Shown here piece by piece: positions 28,715 to 37,215 of a stretch of 64,000 nucleotides of DNA (the stretch's first letter is position 1; the number at the start of each line of letters is the position of its first letter). The stretch lies in assembly GCF_014650715.1 (NCBI RefSeq), contig NZ_BMVM01000003.1, positions 535,017 to 599,016 of the forward strand, read 5' to 3'. Below the pieces are notes generated by a model. It searched no databases, was not told the DNA's origin, and saw only the letters and a list, made by a program, of their open reading frames with translations. Both the position numbers and the translations under genes were made by a program. This DNA is from Streptomyces bluensis (GTDB lineage Bacteria > Actinomycetota > Actinomycetes > Streptomycetales > Streptomycetaceae).

Positions 28715-29245
28715 TTACTCGGCACCGCCCTGCTCGTCCTGCTTGGCGCGCAGCGCGTCCACGGTGCGGACGAGCTTCGACGGCAGCGCCTGGAAGACAG
28801 AGGCAGCCTGGGACTGCTTGCCCTTCAGAGCACCGGCCAGCTTGGAGAGCAGAACCTCGCGGGACTCAAGGTCCGCAAGCTTCTTGATCTCGTCGGCGGA
28901 CAGCGCCTTGCCGTCAAGGACACCGCCCTTGATGACGAGGTTCGGGTTGTCCTTGGCGAAGTCACGAAGACCCTTCGCCGACTCCACCGGGTCACCGGTG
29001 ACGAAGGCGACCGCCGTCGGACCGTTGAACAGGTCGTCGAGCGTCGTGATCCCGGCCTCGTTGGCCGCAATCTTGGTCAGCGTGTTCTTCACCACGGCGT
29101 ACTGGGCGTTCTCACCGAGCGACCGGCGCAGCGTCTTGAGCTGCGCCACGGTGAGACCCCGGTACTCGGTCAGCACGGCGGCGTTCGAGCTGCGGAACTG
29201 CTCCGTCAGCTCGGCTACCGCGGCAGCCTTGTCGGGCCTTGCCAT
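28715..29245 (-). CDS. rplJ: 50S ribosomal protein L10
   Basis: L10 anchors L7/L12 dimers to the stalk base and usually represses its own operon by binding the mRNA leader. The ATG giving [17 protein letters not shown] (176 residues) is the family start; the upstream open frame is leader RNA. It is followed by rplL after 124 bases. Confidence 0.97.
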   Translation of the reverse strand: MARPDKAAAVAELTEQFRSSNAAVLTEYRGLTVAQLKTLRRSLGENAQYAVVKNTLTKIAANEAGITTLDDLFNGPTAVAFVTGDPVESAKGLRDFAKDNPNLVIKGGVLDGKALSADEIKKLADLESREVLLSKLAGALKGKQSQAASVFQALPSKLVRTVDALRAKQDEQGGAE

Positions 29246-29304
29246 AGAGCGTCGGCCTCCTTCCGGGTGTTGAGGACCGCTCGGAAGGGGCCGGCATAAA
29301 CGAA

Positions 29305-29331
29305 ACGCCCCGGCGCAGGCGCACGGGGCGT
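29305..29331 (-). promoter_or_regulatory. L10 leader hairpin (attenuator-like) before rplJ
   Basis: On the minus strand ACGCCCCG pairs with CGGGGCGT around a GC-rich interior, followed by the T-rich TTCGTTTATG. It lies about 60 bases before the rplJ ATG, within a leader of roughly 240 bases. This is the place and layout of the bacterial L10 leader, to which the L10(L12) complex binds; the terminator-like form suggests attenuation. Confidence 0.6.
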
Positions 29332-29486
29332 AGCTCGACCGGACGAATCCCGTCTGCAAACGGAACCGGTCCAGGAGCACTTCCACAGTCACCTGCGCGG
29401 GTCGTCCGCAGTTCAGCGGATCCTTCGGCCACCGGGCCCTCTCACGAGCGCCACGGCAACGACCAGCGGTCTTTGGCTTCTGGGTG

Positions 29487-29512
29487 AGCGTAGATGACAC
29501 GGGGCGTGTCAA
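29487..29512 (-). promoter_or_regulatory. candidate rplJL promoter overlapping a palindrome
   Basis: On the minus strand -10 TACGCT (29487-29492) is preceded by TTGACA (14-base spacing) and by TTGCTT (18-base spacing), either of which could act as -35. Between them lies the perfect inverted repeat TGACAC-N5-GTGTCA (29495-29511), which could be an operator. Confidence 0.5.
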
Positions 29513-29523
29513 GCAAATCCGTT

Positions 29524-29554
29524 CGGCCGCGCCCCCGTGGACGGGGCGCGGCCG
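29524..29554. terminator. terminator of the lipoprotein gene
   Basis: CGGCCGCGCCCC and GGGGCGCGGCCG form a 12-bp stem with a 7-base loop, 9 bases past the lipoprotein stop. Confidence 0.75.
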
Positions 29555-29563
29555 GGGCGGACG

Positions 29564-30442
29564 TCAGCCCTGCTGGGCCGCCTCCATCATCTCGGCGAGG
29601 TCCATCGTGTCCTTGGCCGGCGGGGCCTCCACGGTCACCGGCTTGTTGTAGTCGAGGAACGTGATGGTCATGTCGAGCGGGCCCTTGTCGGCGTCGCCCT
29701 TCATGCGGAACTGCTTGGTGTGGTCCTCGTCGTCGATCCACATGTGCATCGTGAGGCTGTCGAGGCCCATGTCCTCGTACTGCTCGATGGCCTTCTCACG
29801 CTGCTCGCGGGTGGCCTTGTCCTCGCCCTTGAGGGACTTGCGGAACTGGTCGAGGGTGACCGTGCCCTGGTAGTGGGTGGTCTCGACACCGTCGATGGTC
29901 TCGGTGCCGACCTCCTTCACGTCCTTGGAGCCGGTGAGGAGGGTGGACTCCTGGGCCGGGTTCTTGTCGGCCGTGGCGCCCAGGGACTCGCCGCCGAGGG
30001 CACCGGCGTCCTTCCCGAGCGCGTCCATGTCGAACTTGATCCAGCGCTTTCCGTCCATCTCCTTCGCGGCCTCGGCGCCTCCGTCGAGGTACATGGCCTT
30101 GTCGACGAGCCTGATCTCGACCTCGTTGGCCTCGGCCTGGTCGAGCGCCGTCATCTTCATGCTCATGGCAACAGTGGGCTTCATGCTCATCTGCGCCTCG
30201 GCCTCGATGCGCCCCTCTTCCGGGACCTCGCCCGTCATCCGGTAGCTCAGGGACGTGATGTCCTCAACGTTCTTCGCCGCCTTCGCCACGGCCGCCGCGG
30301 GCGTCATCTTCGGCGACTCCTCCTTCGCGGAGTCACTCCCGGTTTCCGTCCCGCAGGCGACCGCTCCGCCGCTGAGCAGCAGGGCGGCGAGCGCCGCGCC
30401 GGTTACCTTCCGACGCATGGATCCGTACACAGAAATCCCCAT
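29564..30442 (-). CDS. LppX/LprG-like lipoprotein, function unknown
   Basis: The 292-residue product has a lipoprotein signal: basic MRRK, a hydrophobic stretch and a lipobox ending AVAC. The mature part is acidic and hydrophilic and resembles the LppX/LprA/LprF/LprG-type beta-sheet lipoproteins of actinobacteria (repeated M-rich strands, [27 protein letters not shown] segment). These hold lipids or assist export in mycobacteria; the role here is unknown. The ATG at 30442 with GGGGGGA just upstream was preferred to a TTG four codons earlier; another ATG (MRRKVTG) lies 8 codons inside. The gene interrupts the ribosomal run between rplJ and rplA and has its own terminator. Confidence 0.8.
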   Translation of the reverse strand: MGISVYGSMRRKVTGAALAALLLSGGAVACGTETGSDSAKEESPKMTPAAAVAKAAKNVEDITSLSYRMTGEVPEEGRIEAEAQMSMKPTVAMSMKMTALDQAEANEVEIRLVDKAMYLDGGAEAAKEMDGKRWIKFDMDALGKDAGALGGESLGATADKNPAQESTLLTGSKDVKEVGTETIDGVETTHYQGTVTLDQFRKSLKGEDKATREQREKAIEQYEDMGLDSLTMHMWIDDEDHTKQFRMKGDADKGPLDMTITFLDYNKPVTVEAPPAKDTMDLAEMMEAAQQG

Positions 30443-30565
30443 GAGTCCCCCCAAGGAACGCTTGATCGATTCATAGCAAGACCGAGAGCGTATACCAGGC
30501 GGATTCCCGTGTCCCCCGGACTTTCCCCGGCTCTGTGTGGCTCACCTCACGCGCCCGGCAAGGGA

Positions 30566-30598
30566 CGAGCCCCGCACCTCGAAAGGTTGCGGGGCTCG
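30566..30598. terminator. rplK-rplA terminator hairpin
   Basis: CGAGCCCCGC and GCGGGGCTCG form a 10-bp stem around an A/T-containing loop that can extend with CC/GG. It lies 46 bases past the rplA stop. Confidence 0.8.
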
Positions 30599-30643
30599 CT
30601 GACCGGATCGCGTGCGAACCGGCTACCGAAAGGAGCGCAGGGC

Positions 30644-31369
30644 TCAGACGGCGGCCGGGTCCTCCTCGACGAGGAGGTTGCGGGTGCGGTTGGGGTCGAC
30701 CGGGATGCCGGGGCCCATCGTGGTGGTGATGGCGGCCTTCTTGATGTAGCGGCCCTTGGCGGCGGACGGCTTCAGACGGAGGATCTCCTCCAGCGCCGCG
30801 CCGTAGTTCTCCACCAGCTTGCTGTCGTCGAACGACGTCTTGCCGATGATGAAGTGCAGGTTCGAGTGCTTGTCGACGCGGAACTCGATCTTGCCGCCCT
30901 TGATGTCGTTGACGGCCTTGGTGACGTCCGGGGTCACGGTGCCGGTCTTGGGGTTCGGCATCAGACCACGGGGACCGAGCACGCGGCCGAGGCGGCCGAC
31001 CTTGCCCATGAGGTCCGGGGTGGCGACGACGGCGTCGAAGTCCAGACGGCCCTTCGCCACCTCGTCGATCAGCTCGTCGGAGCCGACGATGTCGGCGCCC
31101 GCGGCGCGTGCGGCCTCGGCACGGTCACCGGTCGCGAAGACCAGGACCCGGGCGGTCTTACCGGTGCCGTGCGGGAGGTTCACGGTGCCACGGACCATCT
31201 GGTCGGCCTTGCGCGGGTCGACACCCAGACGGAAGGCGACCTCGACGGTGCCGTCGAACTTGGTCGTGGAGGTCTCCTTGGCGAGGCGGACGGCTTCGAG
31301 CGGGGCGTACAGCTTCTCCCGGTCGATCTTGATGTCCGCAGCGCGGAGAGCCTTGCTGCGCTTGCTCAC
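30644..31369 (-). CDS. rplA: 50S ribosomal protein L1
   Basis: L1 forms the mobile stalk at the E site and represses its own operon in many bacteria. The GTG at 31369 gives 241 residues ([19 protein letters not shown]), with AGGAGC 4 bases upstream. The signature [21 protein letters not shown] is present. It follows rplK. Confidence 0.98.
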   Translation of the reverse strand: MSKRSKALRAADIKIDREKLYAPLEAVRLAKETSTTKFDGTVEVAFRLGVDPRKADQMVRGTVNLPHGTGKTARVLVFATGDRAEAARAAGADIVGSDELIDEVAKGRLDFDAVVATPDLMGKVGRLGRVLGPRGLMPNPKTGTVTPDVTKAVNDIKGGKIEFRVDKHSNLHFIIGKTSFDDSKLVENYGAALEEILRLKPSAAKGRYIKKAAITTTMGPGIPVDPNRTRNLLVEEDPAAV

Positions 31370-31472
31370 AACTGCTCCTGTGTGTTCTGAGAGGAGTCGT
31401 GGTACGGGCCGAGCAGGCCCTGCCACGTGCGGCTGCCCGTTCGGCAGCTGCATGGTTCAACGAAGGTGGGGT

Positions 31473-31907
31473 TCAGCCCTCGACCGTGACGCCCATGGAA
31501 CGCGCGGTACCGGCGATGATCTTCGCGGCGGCGTCCAGGTCGTTGGCGTTGAGGTCGGGCAGCTTGGTCTGGGCGATCTCGCGGACCTGCGCCTCGGTGA
31601 TCTTGGCGACCTTGGTCTTGTGCGGCTCGCCGGAGCCCTTCTCCACGCCCGCGGCCTTGAGGATCATCTTGGCGGCCGGCGGCGTCTTGGTGATGAAGGT
31701 GAAGGAACGGTCCTCGTAGACCGTGATCTCCACCGGGATGACCCACCCGCGCTGCGACTCCGTCGCGGCGTTGTAGGCCTTGCAGAACTCCATGATGTTG
31801 ACGCCGTGCTGACCCAGCGCCGGGCCGACCGGCGGGGCCGGGTTCGCGGCACCGGCCTGGATCTGGAGCTTGATAAGCCCCGTGACCTTCTTCTTCTTGG
31901 GAGGCAT
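31473..31907 (-). CDS. rplK: 50S ribosomal protein L11
   Basis: L11 is the GTPase-centre protein that senses uncharged tRNA with RelA and forms part of the thiostrepton site. The 144-residue product has the proline-rich N-terminal domain ([19 protein letters not shown]) and the C-terminal rRNA-binding domain. It follows a terminator after nusG, so rplK-rplA is probably transcribed from its own promoter. Confidence 0.98.
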   Translation of the reverse strand: MPPKKKKVTGLIKLQIQAGAANPAPPVGPALGQHGVNIMEFCKAYNAATESQRGWVIPVEITVYEDRSFTFITKTPPAAKMILKAAGVEKGSGEPHKTKVAKITEAQVREIAQTKLPDLNANDLDAAAKIIAGTARSMGVTVEG

Positions 31908-32010
31908 TGCTCTCCGGGTCCTTTCGATTCGAGTGCGCCTCCGCCCGGGTCGCGTCCCGGATGAAGGCATACCGCGCAACGATAACGGGTACAGATGCGC
32001 GGCCAAAAAC

Positions 32011-32053
32011 CGCGCAGGTCAGACCGGCCACGAGGGCCTGCCTGACCTGCGCG
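32011..32053 (-). terminator. terminator between nusG and rplK
   Basis: CGCGCAGGTCAG and CTGACCTGCGCG form a 12-bp stem with an inner GGCC/GGCC pairing. On the minus strand the hairpin is followed by GGTTTTTGG, the only clear T run among the terminators of this ribosomal region. Confidence 0.85.
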
Positions 32054-32108
32054 AAGCGACAAGTCCAGAAGTGCCGCAGTTCCCAAGGCCGGAGTTCCGG
32101 CCGTGGAA

Positions 32109-32945
32109 CTAGTTCTTCTGGATCTGGTCGAAGCTGAGCTCGACCGGCGTCTCGCGGCCGAAGATCTCGACGAGGCCCTTGACCTTCTTCGAGTCGGGGT
32201 TGATCTCGTTGATGGTCGCCTGGAGCGTGGCGAACGGGCCGTCGGTGACGGTGACCGAGTCGCCGACCTCGAAGTCCAGCACCTGGACCTCGACCTTGCG
32301 GGCCGGAGCCGGCTTGCCCTCGGCCTCGGCGGCCTCACGGGCGGCCTTCTCCTCGGCCTCCGGGGCGAGCATCTTGACGATCTCGTCGAGCGTCAGCGGG
32401 TAAGGGTCGTAGGCGTTGCCCACGAAGCCGGTGACGCCGGGCGTGTTGCGGACGACGCCCCAGGACTCGTTCGTCAGGTCCATGCGCACCAGGACGTAGC
32501 CGGGGAGCTTGTTCTGACGGATGGTCTTGCGGTCGCCGTTCTTGATCTGGACGACCTCCTCCTGCGGCACCTCGGCCTGGAAGATGTAGTCCTCGACGTT
32601 CAGCGAGACGGCGCGCTGCTCCAGGTTGGTCTTCACGCGGTTCTCGTAGCCGGCGTACGTGTGGATGACGTACCACTCGCCGGGCAGCGTCCGCAGTTCC
32701 TCGCGCAGCGCGGCGACGGGGTCGACGGGCTCGGCCTCCTCCTCGGCGGCCTCACTCTCGCCCTCGTCACCCTCGTCGTCCTCGATGTGCACGGCGGCTT
32801 CCTCGGCCGGCTTCCCCGCCTCGGCTTCGGCAGCCTCGTGCTCGTCGACCTCGTCCGCTCCCCTGACGATGTCGAGCTCGTCGTCCACGGACTCGACACC
32901 TTCCCCACGAGGCTCGACGGCGTCGTTCACGTTCGGGTCAGACAC
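32109..32945 (-). CDS. nusG: transcription termination/antitermination factor NusG
   Basis: NusG binds RNA polymerase across the clamp and couples it to S10 or Rho. The 278-residue product has an acidic, low-complexity N-terminal extension of about 85 residues, typical of streptomycete NusG. The NGN domain follows ([15 protein letters not shown]), then an Ala/Glu-rich linker insertion and a C-terminal KOW domain ([15 protein letters not shown]). It lies 77 bases after secE. Confidence 0.98.
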   Translation of the reverse strand: MSDPNVNDAVEPRGEGVESVDDELDIVRGADEVDEHEAAEAEAGKPAEEAAVHIEDDEGDEGESEAAEEEAEPVDPVAALREELRTLPGEWYVIHTYAGYENRVKTNLEQRAVSLNVEDYIFQAEVPQEEVVQIKNGDRKTIRQNKLPGYVLVRMDLTNESWGVVRNTPGVTGFVGNAYDPYPLTLDEIVKMLAPEAEEKAAREAAEAEGKPAPARKVEVQVLDFEVGDSVTVTDGPFATLQATINEINPDSKKVKGLVEIFGRETPVELSFDQIQKN

Positions 32946-32984
32946 GGTGGCTGCTTCTTCCTGGATTCATGGCGGTGGAACACG

Positions 32985-33014
32985 CGAAAGGGGCGCCGGG
33001 TACGGCGCCCTTCG
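32985..33014. terminator. hairpin between secE and nusG
   Basis: GGGGCGCC and GGCGCCC pair across a short GGGTAC-containing loop, extended by AAA/TT pairs, 9 bases past the secE stop. It probably reduces or processes read-through into nusG. Confidence 0.55.
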
Positions 33015-33022
33015 CTTTCGGC

Positions 33023-33307
33023 TCAGCCGAAGACGTACTTGGCGGCCTTGTCGAGTCCGAAGTCAATCACAGTCACCAGACCGATCATGATGACGACGAA
33101 GACGATCACCACGGTCGTGTACGTCGTCAGCTGAGAGCGGGTCGGCCAGACGACCTTGCGGAGTTCCGCGACGATCTGGCGGTAGAACAGCGCAAGGCGC
33201 TTGAAGGGGCCCTTCTTGGCGCGCTTGCCGCCCCTGCGGGTCTTCTTGGACTCCGGCGCCTCGTCCTGGGCATCAGGCATGTCGATGGAGCCCACGGCGT
33301 CCGTCAC
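33023..33307 (-). CDS. secE: preprotein translocase subunit SecE
   Basis: SecE clamps the two halves of SecY. The 94-residue product has the single-membrane-segment Gram-positive form: a basic N-terminal half, the conserved ELRKVVWPTR amphipathic motif, then one hydrophobic helix. It lies between tRNA-Trp and nusG, the conserved actinobacterial order. Confidence 0.97.
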   Translation of the reverse strand: MTDAVGSIDMPDAQDEAPESKKTRRGGKRAKKGPFKRLALFYRQIVAELRKVVWPTRSQLTTYTTVVIVFVVIMIGLVTVIDFGLDKAAKYVFG

Positions 33308-33416
33308 TCGTCCTCACCTGATTCCGGGTCGTGGCCGTGCCGCGCCCGGTCTGAGCCGCACGGCGGTGCATTGCTGTACGTACATGCGCACACTTCCTGG
33401 CGTAAGGAGTGTGTTG

Positions 33417-33489
33417 CAGGGCCGGAGGGACTTGAACCCCCAACCGCTGGTTTTGGAGACCAGTGCTCTACCAATTGAGCTACGACCCT
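33417..33489 (-). tRNA. trnW: tRNA-Trp (anticodon CCA)
   Basis: A 73-base cloverleaf on the minus strand has acceptor AGGGTCG/CGGCCCT, D stem GCTC/GAGC, anticodon stem CTGGT/ACCAG with loop CTCCAAA (anticodon CCA), and T stem GGGGG/CCCTC with loop TTCAAGT. CCA is not encoded. It lies just upstream of secE. Confidence 0.97.
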
Positions 33490-33573
33490 TTGGTTCCCCC
33501 CAAACGTACCGCATCCGCCCGAGTGCTCGGTGTGCACCGGGTGAGCGCGGCCCGCAGAGGCCAACGAGGTGTG

Positions 33574-33603
33574 AGTGTACGTGCTCGCGGGCCGGTCGTC
33601 GAA
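33574..33603 (-). promoter_or_regulatory. candidate promoter for tRNA-Trp/secE
   Basis: On the minus strand -35 TTCGAC (33598-33603) and -10 TACACT (33574-33579) are 18 bases apart, about 78 bases upstream of tRNA-Trp. The rest of the 348-base gap to the divergent aminotransferase shows no gene. Confidence 0.55.
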
Positions 33604-33837
33604 CGGAAAGTGCCTGTGGATGCTTTCCCGGCGGAAGATCGGCGGTGGATCGCCCGGATAACGACCATGCCGCAGCCGAGCTCCGGACAATTGTTCGCAT
33701 CCCGTCGGCCAGTCGGTTGCCGCCTGCCACGGCACCGGGGTCACCTCCGCTCCGGCAAGTGGCTTGGAGACAGGCTGAGTCGGCCGGCAAGTGAAACCGG
33801 CGTGCCGCGGGCGTTTCGTGTCTGAAACGATGGGGTC

Positions 33838-35064
33838 ATGAGCGCTGCTACCTCTCCCACCGAGCGCCGGGTCTCCGCCCGAGTCGGCGCGATCTCCGAG
33901 TCCGCCACCCTCGCCGTGGACGCCAAGGCCAAGGCCCTCAAGGCCGCCGGGCGTCCGGTGATCGGCTTCGGCGCCGGCGAGCCCGACTTCCCGACCCCGG
34001 ACTACATCGTCGAGGCGGCCGTCGAGGCCTGCAAGAACCCGAAGTACCACCGCTACACGCCTGCGGGCGGTCTGCCCGAGCTGAAGGCCGCGATCGCCGC
34101 GAAGACGCTGCGGGACTCGGGTTACGAGGTGGACCCCTCTCAGATCCTGGTCACCAACGGCGGCAAGCAGGCCATCTACGAGGCCTTCGCCGCGATCCTC
34201 GACCCAGGTGACGAGGTCATCGTCCCGGCGCCGTACTGGACGACGTACCCGGAGTCGATCCGTCTCGCCGGCGGCGTCCCGGTCGAGGTCGTCGCGGACG
34301 AGACCACGGGCTATCGGGTCTCGGTCGAGCAGCTGGAGGCGGCACGCACGGAGAAGACCAAGGTCGTCCTCTTCGTGTCGCCGTCCAACCCGACCGGCTC
34401 CGTGTACAGCGAGGCCGAGACCGAGGCGATCGGCCGCTGGGCCGTCGAGCACGGCCTGTGGGTGCTCACGGACGAGATCTACGAGCACCTCGTCTACGGC
34501 GACGCGGTCTCCGTGTCGCTCCCCGCGATCGTGCCGGAGCTGCGCGACAAGTGCATCGTGGTCAACGGCGTCGCCAAGACGTACGCCATGACGGGCTGGC
34601 GCGTGGGCTGGGTCATCGGCCCGAAGGACGTCGTCAAGGCCGCGACCAACCTTCAGTCGCACGCCACGTCCAACGTCTCGAACGTCGCCCAGGTGGCCGC
34701 GCTCGCCGCCGTCTCGGGCGACCTGACGGCCGTCGCCGAGATGCGCGAGGCCTTCGACCGCCGTCGCCGGACCATCGTGCGGATGCTCAACGAGATCGAC
34801 GGCGTGCTCTGCCCGGAGCCCGAGGGCGCCTTCTACGCGTACCCCTCCGTGAAGGGCCTCATCGGCAAGGAGATCCGCGGCAGGCGCCCGCAGAACACCG
34901 TCGAGCTGGCCGCGCTCATCCTGGAGGAGGCAGAGGTCGCGGTCGTCCCGGGCGAGGCGTTCGGCACGCCGGGATACCTGCGGCTGTCGTACGCGCTGGG
35001 TGACGAGGATCTCGTCGAGGGCGTGAGCCGCATCCAGAAGCTGCTGGCCGAGGCGAGGGACTGA
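33838..35064 (+). CDS. aspC: pyridoxal-phosphate aminotransferase, aspartate type
   Basis: The 408-residue class I aminotransferase transfers an amino group, most likely between aspartate and 2-oxoglutarate. Visible motifs are [11 protein letters not shown], the SNPTGSVYS loop, DEIYEHLVY, the PLP lysine in [13 protein letters not shown] (about residue 246), and the C-terminal GYLRLSYA arginine. The ATG at 33838 has no good ribosome-binding site; AACGAT six bases upstream could be a -10 box, so the mRNA may be leaderless. A strong palindromic terminator follows. Confidence 0.93.
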   Translation: MSAATSPTERRVSARVGAISESATLAVDAKAKALKAAGRPVIGFGAGEPDFPTPDYIVEAAVEACKNPKYHRYTPAGGLPELKAAIAAKTLRDSGYEVDPSQILVTNGGKQAIYEAFAAILDPGDEVIVPAPYWTTYPESIRLAGGVPVEVVADETTGYRVSVEQLEAARTEKTKVVLFVSPSNPTGSVYSEAETEAIGRWAVEHGLWVLTDEIYEHLVYGDAVSVSLPAIVPELRDKCIVVNGVAKTYAMTGWRVGWVIGPKDVVKAATNLQSHATSNVSNVAQVAALAAVSGDLTAVAEMREAFDRRRRTIVRMLNEIDGVLCPEPEGAFYAYPSVKGLIGKEIRGRRPQNTVELAALILEEAEVAVVPGEAFGTPGYLRLSYALGDEDLVEGVSRIQKLLAEARD

Positions 35065-35117
35065 CGTTTTCGTACGTCTTAGGGACGTCGTTTTCGTTTT
35101 TCGCGCTCTACGCGCGC

Positions 35118-35153
35118 GGGGCGCCAACTACTCACGTGAGTAGTTGGCGCCCC
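35118..35153. terminator. terminator after aspC
   Basis: A perfect 18-bp inverted repeat (GGGGCGCCAACTACTCAC and complement) is followed by TTTCTTC, a clear intrinsic terminator. Confidence 0.9.
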
Positions 35154-35235
35154 TTTCTTCGTCTTCGTGTGCGAGCAAGACCACGATCGGGGAAAGCGCT
35201 ACCGATGCGGCGGCGACGTACGGCACGATCCTTGA

Positions 35236-36267
35236 ATGGAGCACGTACGTGATGTCTCTGAGCTGCCCAAGGCTCATCTGCACCTGCACTTCACCGGGTC
35301 GATGCGGCCCGGAACCGTCCTGGAACTCGCCGACAAGTACGGCGTGCGGCTGCCCGAGGCCCTGACCGGAGCGCTGACGAGTGGGGAGCCGCCGAAGCTG
35401 CGGGCGACGGACGAGCGGGGCTGGTTCCGCTTCCAGCGGCTGTACGACGCGGCGCGGTCCTGCCTCAGAGAGCCCGAGGACATCCAGCGGCTGGTGCGCG
35501 AGGCCGCCGAGGAGGACGTCAGGGACGGCTCCGGCTGGCTGGAGATCCAGGTCGACCCCACGTCGTACGCGCCCCGGCTGGGCGGGCTCATCCCGGCCCT
35601 GGAGATCATCCTGGACGCGGTGGACACGACCGTGCGGGAGACCGGTCTCGGGATGCGTGTCCTCGTCGCCGCGAACCGTATGAAGCACCCGCTGGACGCG
35701 CGCACCCTGGCGCGGCTGGCCGTGCGCTACAGGGACCGCGGCATCGTCGGCTTCGGCCTGTCCAACGACGAGCGGCGGGGCATGGCGCGGGACTTCGACC
35801 GGGCGTTCGCGATCGCACGGGACGGCGGGCTGCTGTCGGCGCCGCACGGCGGTGAGCTGACCGGCCCGTCGTCGGTCCGGGACTGCCTGGACGACCTGCA
35901 CGCCTCCCGGGTCGGGCACGGGGTGCGCGCGGCGGAGGACCCGCGGCTGCTGAGGCGTCTCGCCGAGAGGGGGATCACCTGTGAGGTGTGCCCGGCCTCC
36001 AACGTCGCGCTCGGCGTCTACGAGAAGCACGAGGACGTCCCCCTGAGGACGCTGTTCGAGGCCGGGGTCCCGATGGCGCTCGGCGCGGACGACCCCCTGT
36101 TGTTCGGTTCACGGCTCGCGGCCCAGTACGAGATCGCCCGCCGCCACCACGGTTTCACGGACGCCGAACTGGCCGAGCTGGCCCGCCAGTCGGTACGGGG
36201 CTCTGCGGCCCCGGACGACGTCAAAGCGAAGCTGCTGTCGGGGGTGGACGACTGGCTCGCCGCGTGA
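35236..36267 (+). CDS. add: adenosine deaminase-like protein
   Basis: This 343-residue TIM-barrel protein belongs to the adenosine/AMP deaminase family, which converts adenosine to inosine. Metal and catalytic motifs are HLHLH (residues 14-18), APHGGEL (zinc histidine and catalytic glutamate), VGHGV, and GADDP. The canonical acidic residue two positions after the first HxH pair (HLDG in classical enzymes) is Thr here (HFTGS), so substrate preference may differ. It starts 83 bases after the aspC terminator; CACGAT six bases before the ATG could serve a leaderless transcript. Confidence 0.88.
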   Translation: MEHVRDVSELPKAHLHLHFTGSMRPGTVLELADKYGVRLPEALTGALTSGEPPKLRATDERGWFRFQRLYDAARSCLREPEDIQRLVREAAEEDVRDGSGWLEIQVDPTSYAPRLGGLIPALEIILDAVDTTVRETGLGMRVLVAANRMKHPLDARTLARLAVRYRDRGIVGFGLSNDERRGMARDFDRAFAIARDGGLLSAPHGGELTGPSSVRDCLDDLHASRVGHGVRAAEDPRLLRRLAERGITCEVCPASNVALGVYEKHEDVPLRTLFEAGVPMALGADDPLLFGSRLAAQYEIARRHHGFTDAELAELARQSVRGSAAPDDVKAKLLSGVDDWLAA

Positions 36268-36330
36268 GGCCTGCGCGGCCATGGCGGCACTCTGGAGGTG
36301 AGTGAACACTTACCCACCCGCGGAGGGCAC

Positions 36331-36963
36331 ATGAAGCTCACGGTGTTCGGCGCTACGGGCGGCGTCGGTCAGGAGGTGGTCCGCCAGGCGCTTTCCGCGG
36401 GCCACCAGGTCACAGCGGTGGTACGGGACCCGGCCCGGCTCACGGTGACGGGCTCCGGCCTGGAGGTGGTGCGCGCGGACTTCACGGCTCCGGAGACGTT
36501 GCGGCCCATGGTGGCGGGCAGGGACGCGGTGCTGTCCGGTCTCGGCGCCCGGTCGCGCAAGGAGGCCGGGGTAGCGTCCCGGCTGACACGCGCCGTCCTG
36601 CGGGCCATGGAGGCCGAGGGCGTACGCCGGATCGTGGTGGTGAGCGCGTTCCCGCTCGCCGAGCCGTCGCCGGGCGCCCCGCTCCTCGACCGCGCCGTGC
36701 GCTCGGTGCTGTGGACGGTCCTGAAGGACGTCTACGAGGACCTGCGGGAGACGGAGGGCGAGCTGGCCCGCAGTGCCGCTGACTGGACGGCGGTACGCCC
36801 GCCCCGGCTGACGAACGGCCCTCTGACCGGCACCTATCGCACGGTCATCGGCGGGAACCCGCCCAAGGGCAGGACTCTCTCCCGTGCGGACGTGGCCCAC
36901 GCGATGCTGACGGCGACCGCCGACCCGGCGACGGTGAGGCAGCCGGTCGGGGTGGCCTACTAG
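36331..36963 (+). CDS. NAD(P)-binding Rossmann-fold protein (NmrA/SDR atypical)
   Basis: The 210-residue product starts MKLTVFGATGGVGQEVVRQ, a Rossmann dinucleotide-binding glycine motif (GATGGVG), and fits the atypical short-chain dehydrogenase group that lacks the YxxxK catalytic pair. Such proteins act as quinone/flavin reductases or redox sensors; no substrate can be assigned. The ATG has GGAGGG just upstream; a GTG 33 bases earlier is directly on another GGAGG and is less likely. Its stop codon forms the first bases of the palindromic repeat at 36961. Confidence 0.8.
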   Translation: MKLTVFGATGGVGQEVVRQALSAGHQVTAVVRDPARLTVTGSGLEVVRADFTAPETLRPMVAGRDAVLSGLGARSRKEAGVASRLTRAVLRAMEAEGVRRIVVVSAFPLAEPSPGAPLLDRAVRSVLWTVLKDVYEDLRETEGELARSAADWTAVRPPRLTNGPLTGTYRTVIGGNPPKGRTLSRADVAHAMLTATADPATVRQPVGVAY

Positions 36964-37171
36964 GTCCTGTCGTCAAACTCCCGTCGTCCGCCCGGAGGGC
37001 GGGCCCCGCGGCGTCTGGTGCGTGCGATCGCAAGGCGCCGGAAAGTCCTTGTAGCGGAGCTACCAGGGCTTTTCGGCAACGCGGCGTGGGGGTGCCCCCA
37101 CGCCCTTAAGGCAGTGGGGGGAGTGCGTGCCAGGCGCCGCGGGGCAGGCGGGAGTTCGACGACAGGGCCTA
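36961..37171. repeat. 211-bp palindromic interspersed repeat (MITE-like)
   Basis: The ends TAGGTCCTGTCGTC.. and ..GACGACAGGGCCTA are inverted repeats matching at 21 of 23 positions (36961-36983 and 37149-37171). A second arm (GCCCCGCGGCGTCTGG near 37001 against CCAGGCGCCGCGGGGC ending near 37145) extends the palindrome. Inside are smaller hairpins (GTAGCGGAGCTAC; GGGGGTGCCCCC). It encodes nothing. The layout is that of a miniature element or a palindromic intergenic repeat of Streptomyces; no target-site duplication is certain. Confidence 0.7.
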
Positions 37172-37215
37172 GGGGAGGGGCCCTCCTACGAGCCGGCCGT
37201 TCGCGGGGCCCTCTC

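Noticed and set aside
29246..29512. An N-terminally extended L10 protein (265 residues)
   Set aside because: The extra 89 residues have no similarity and the region holds the leader hairpin and promoter.
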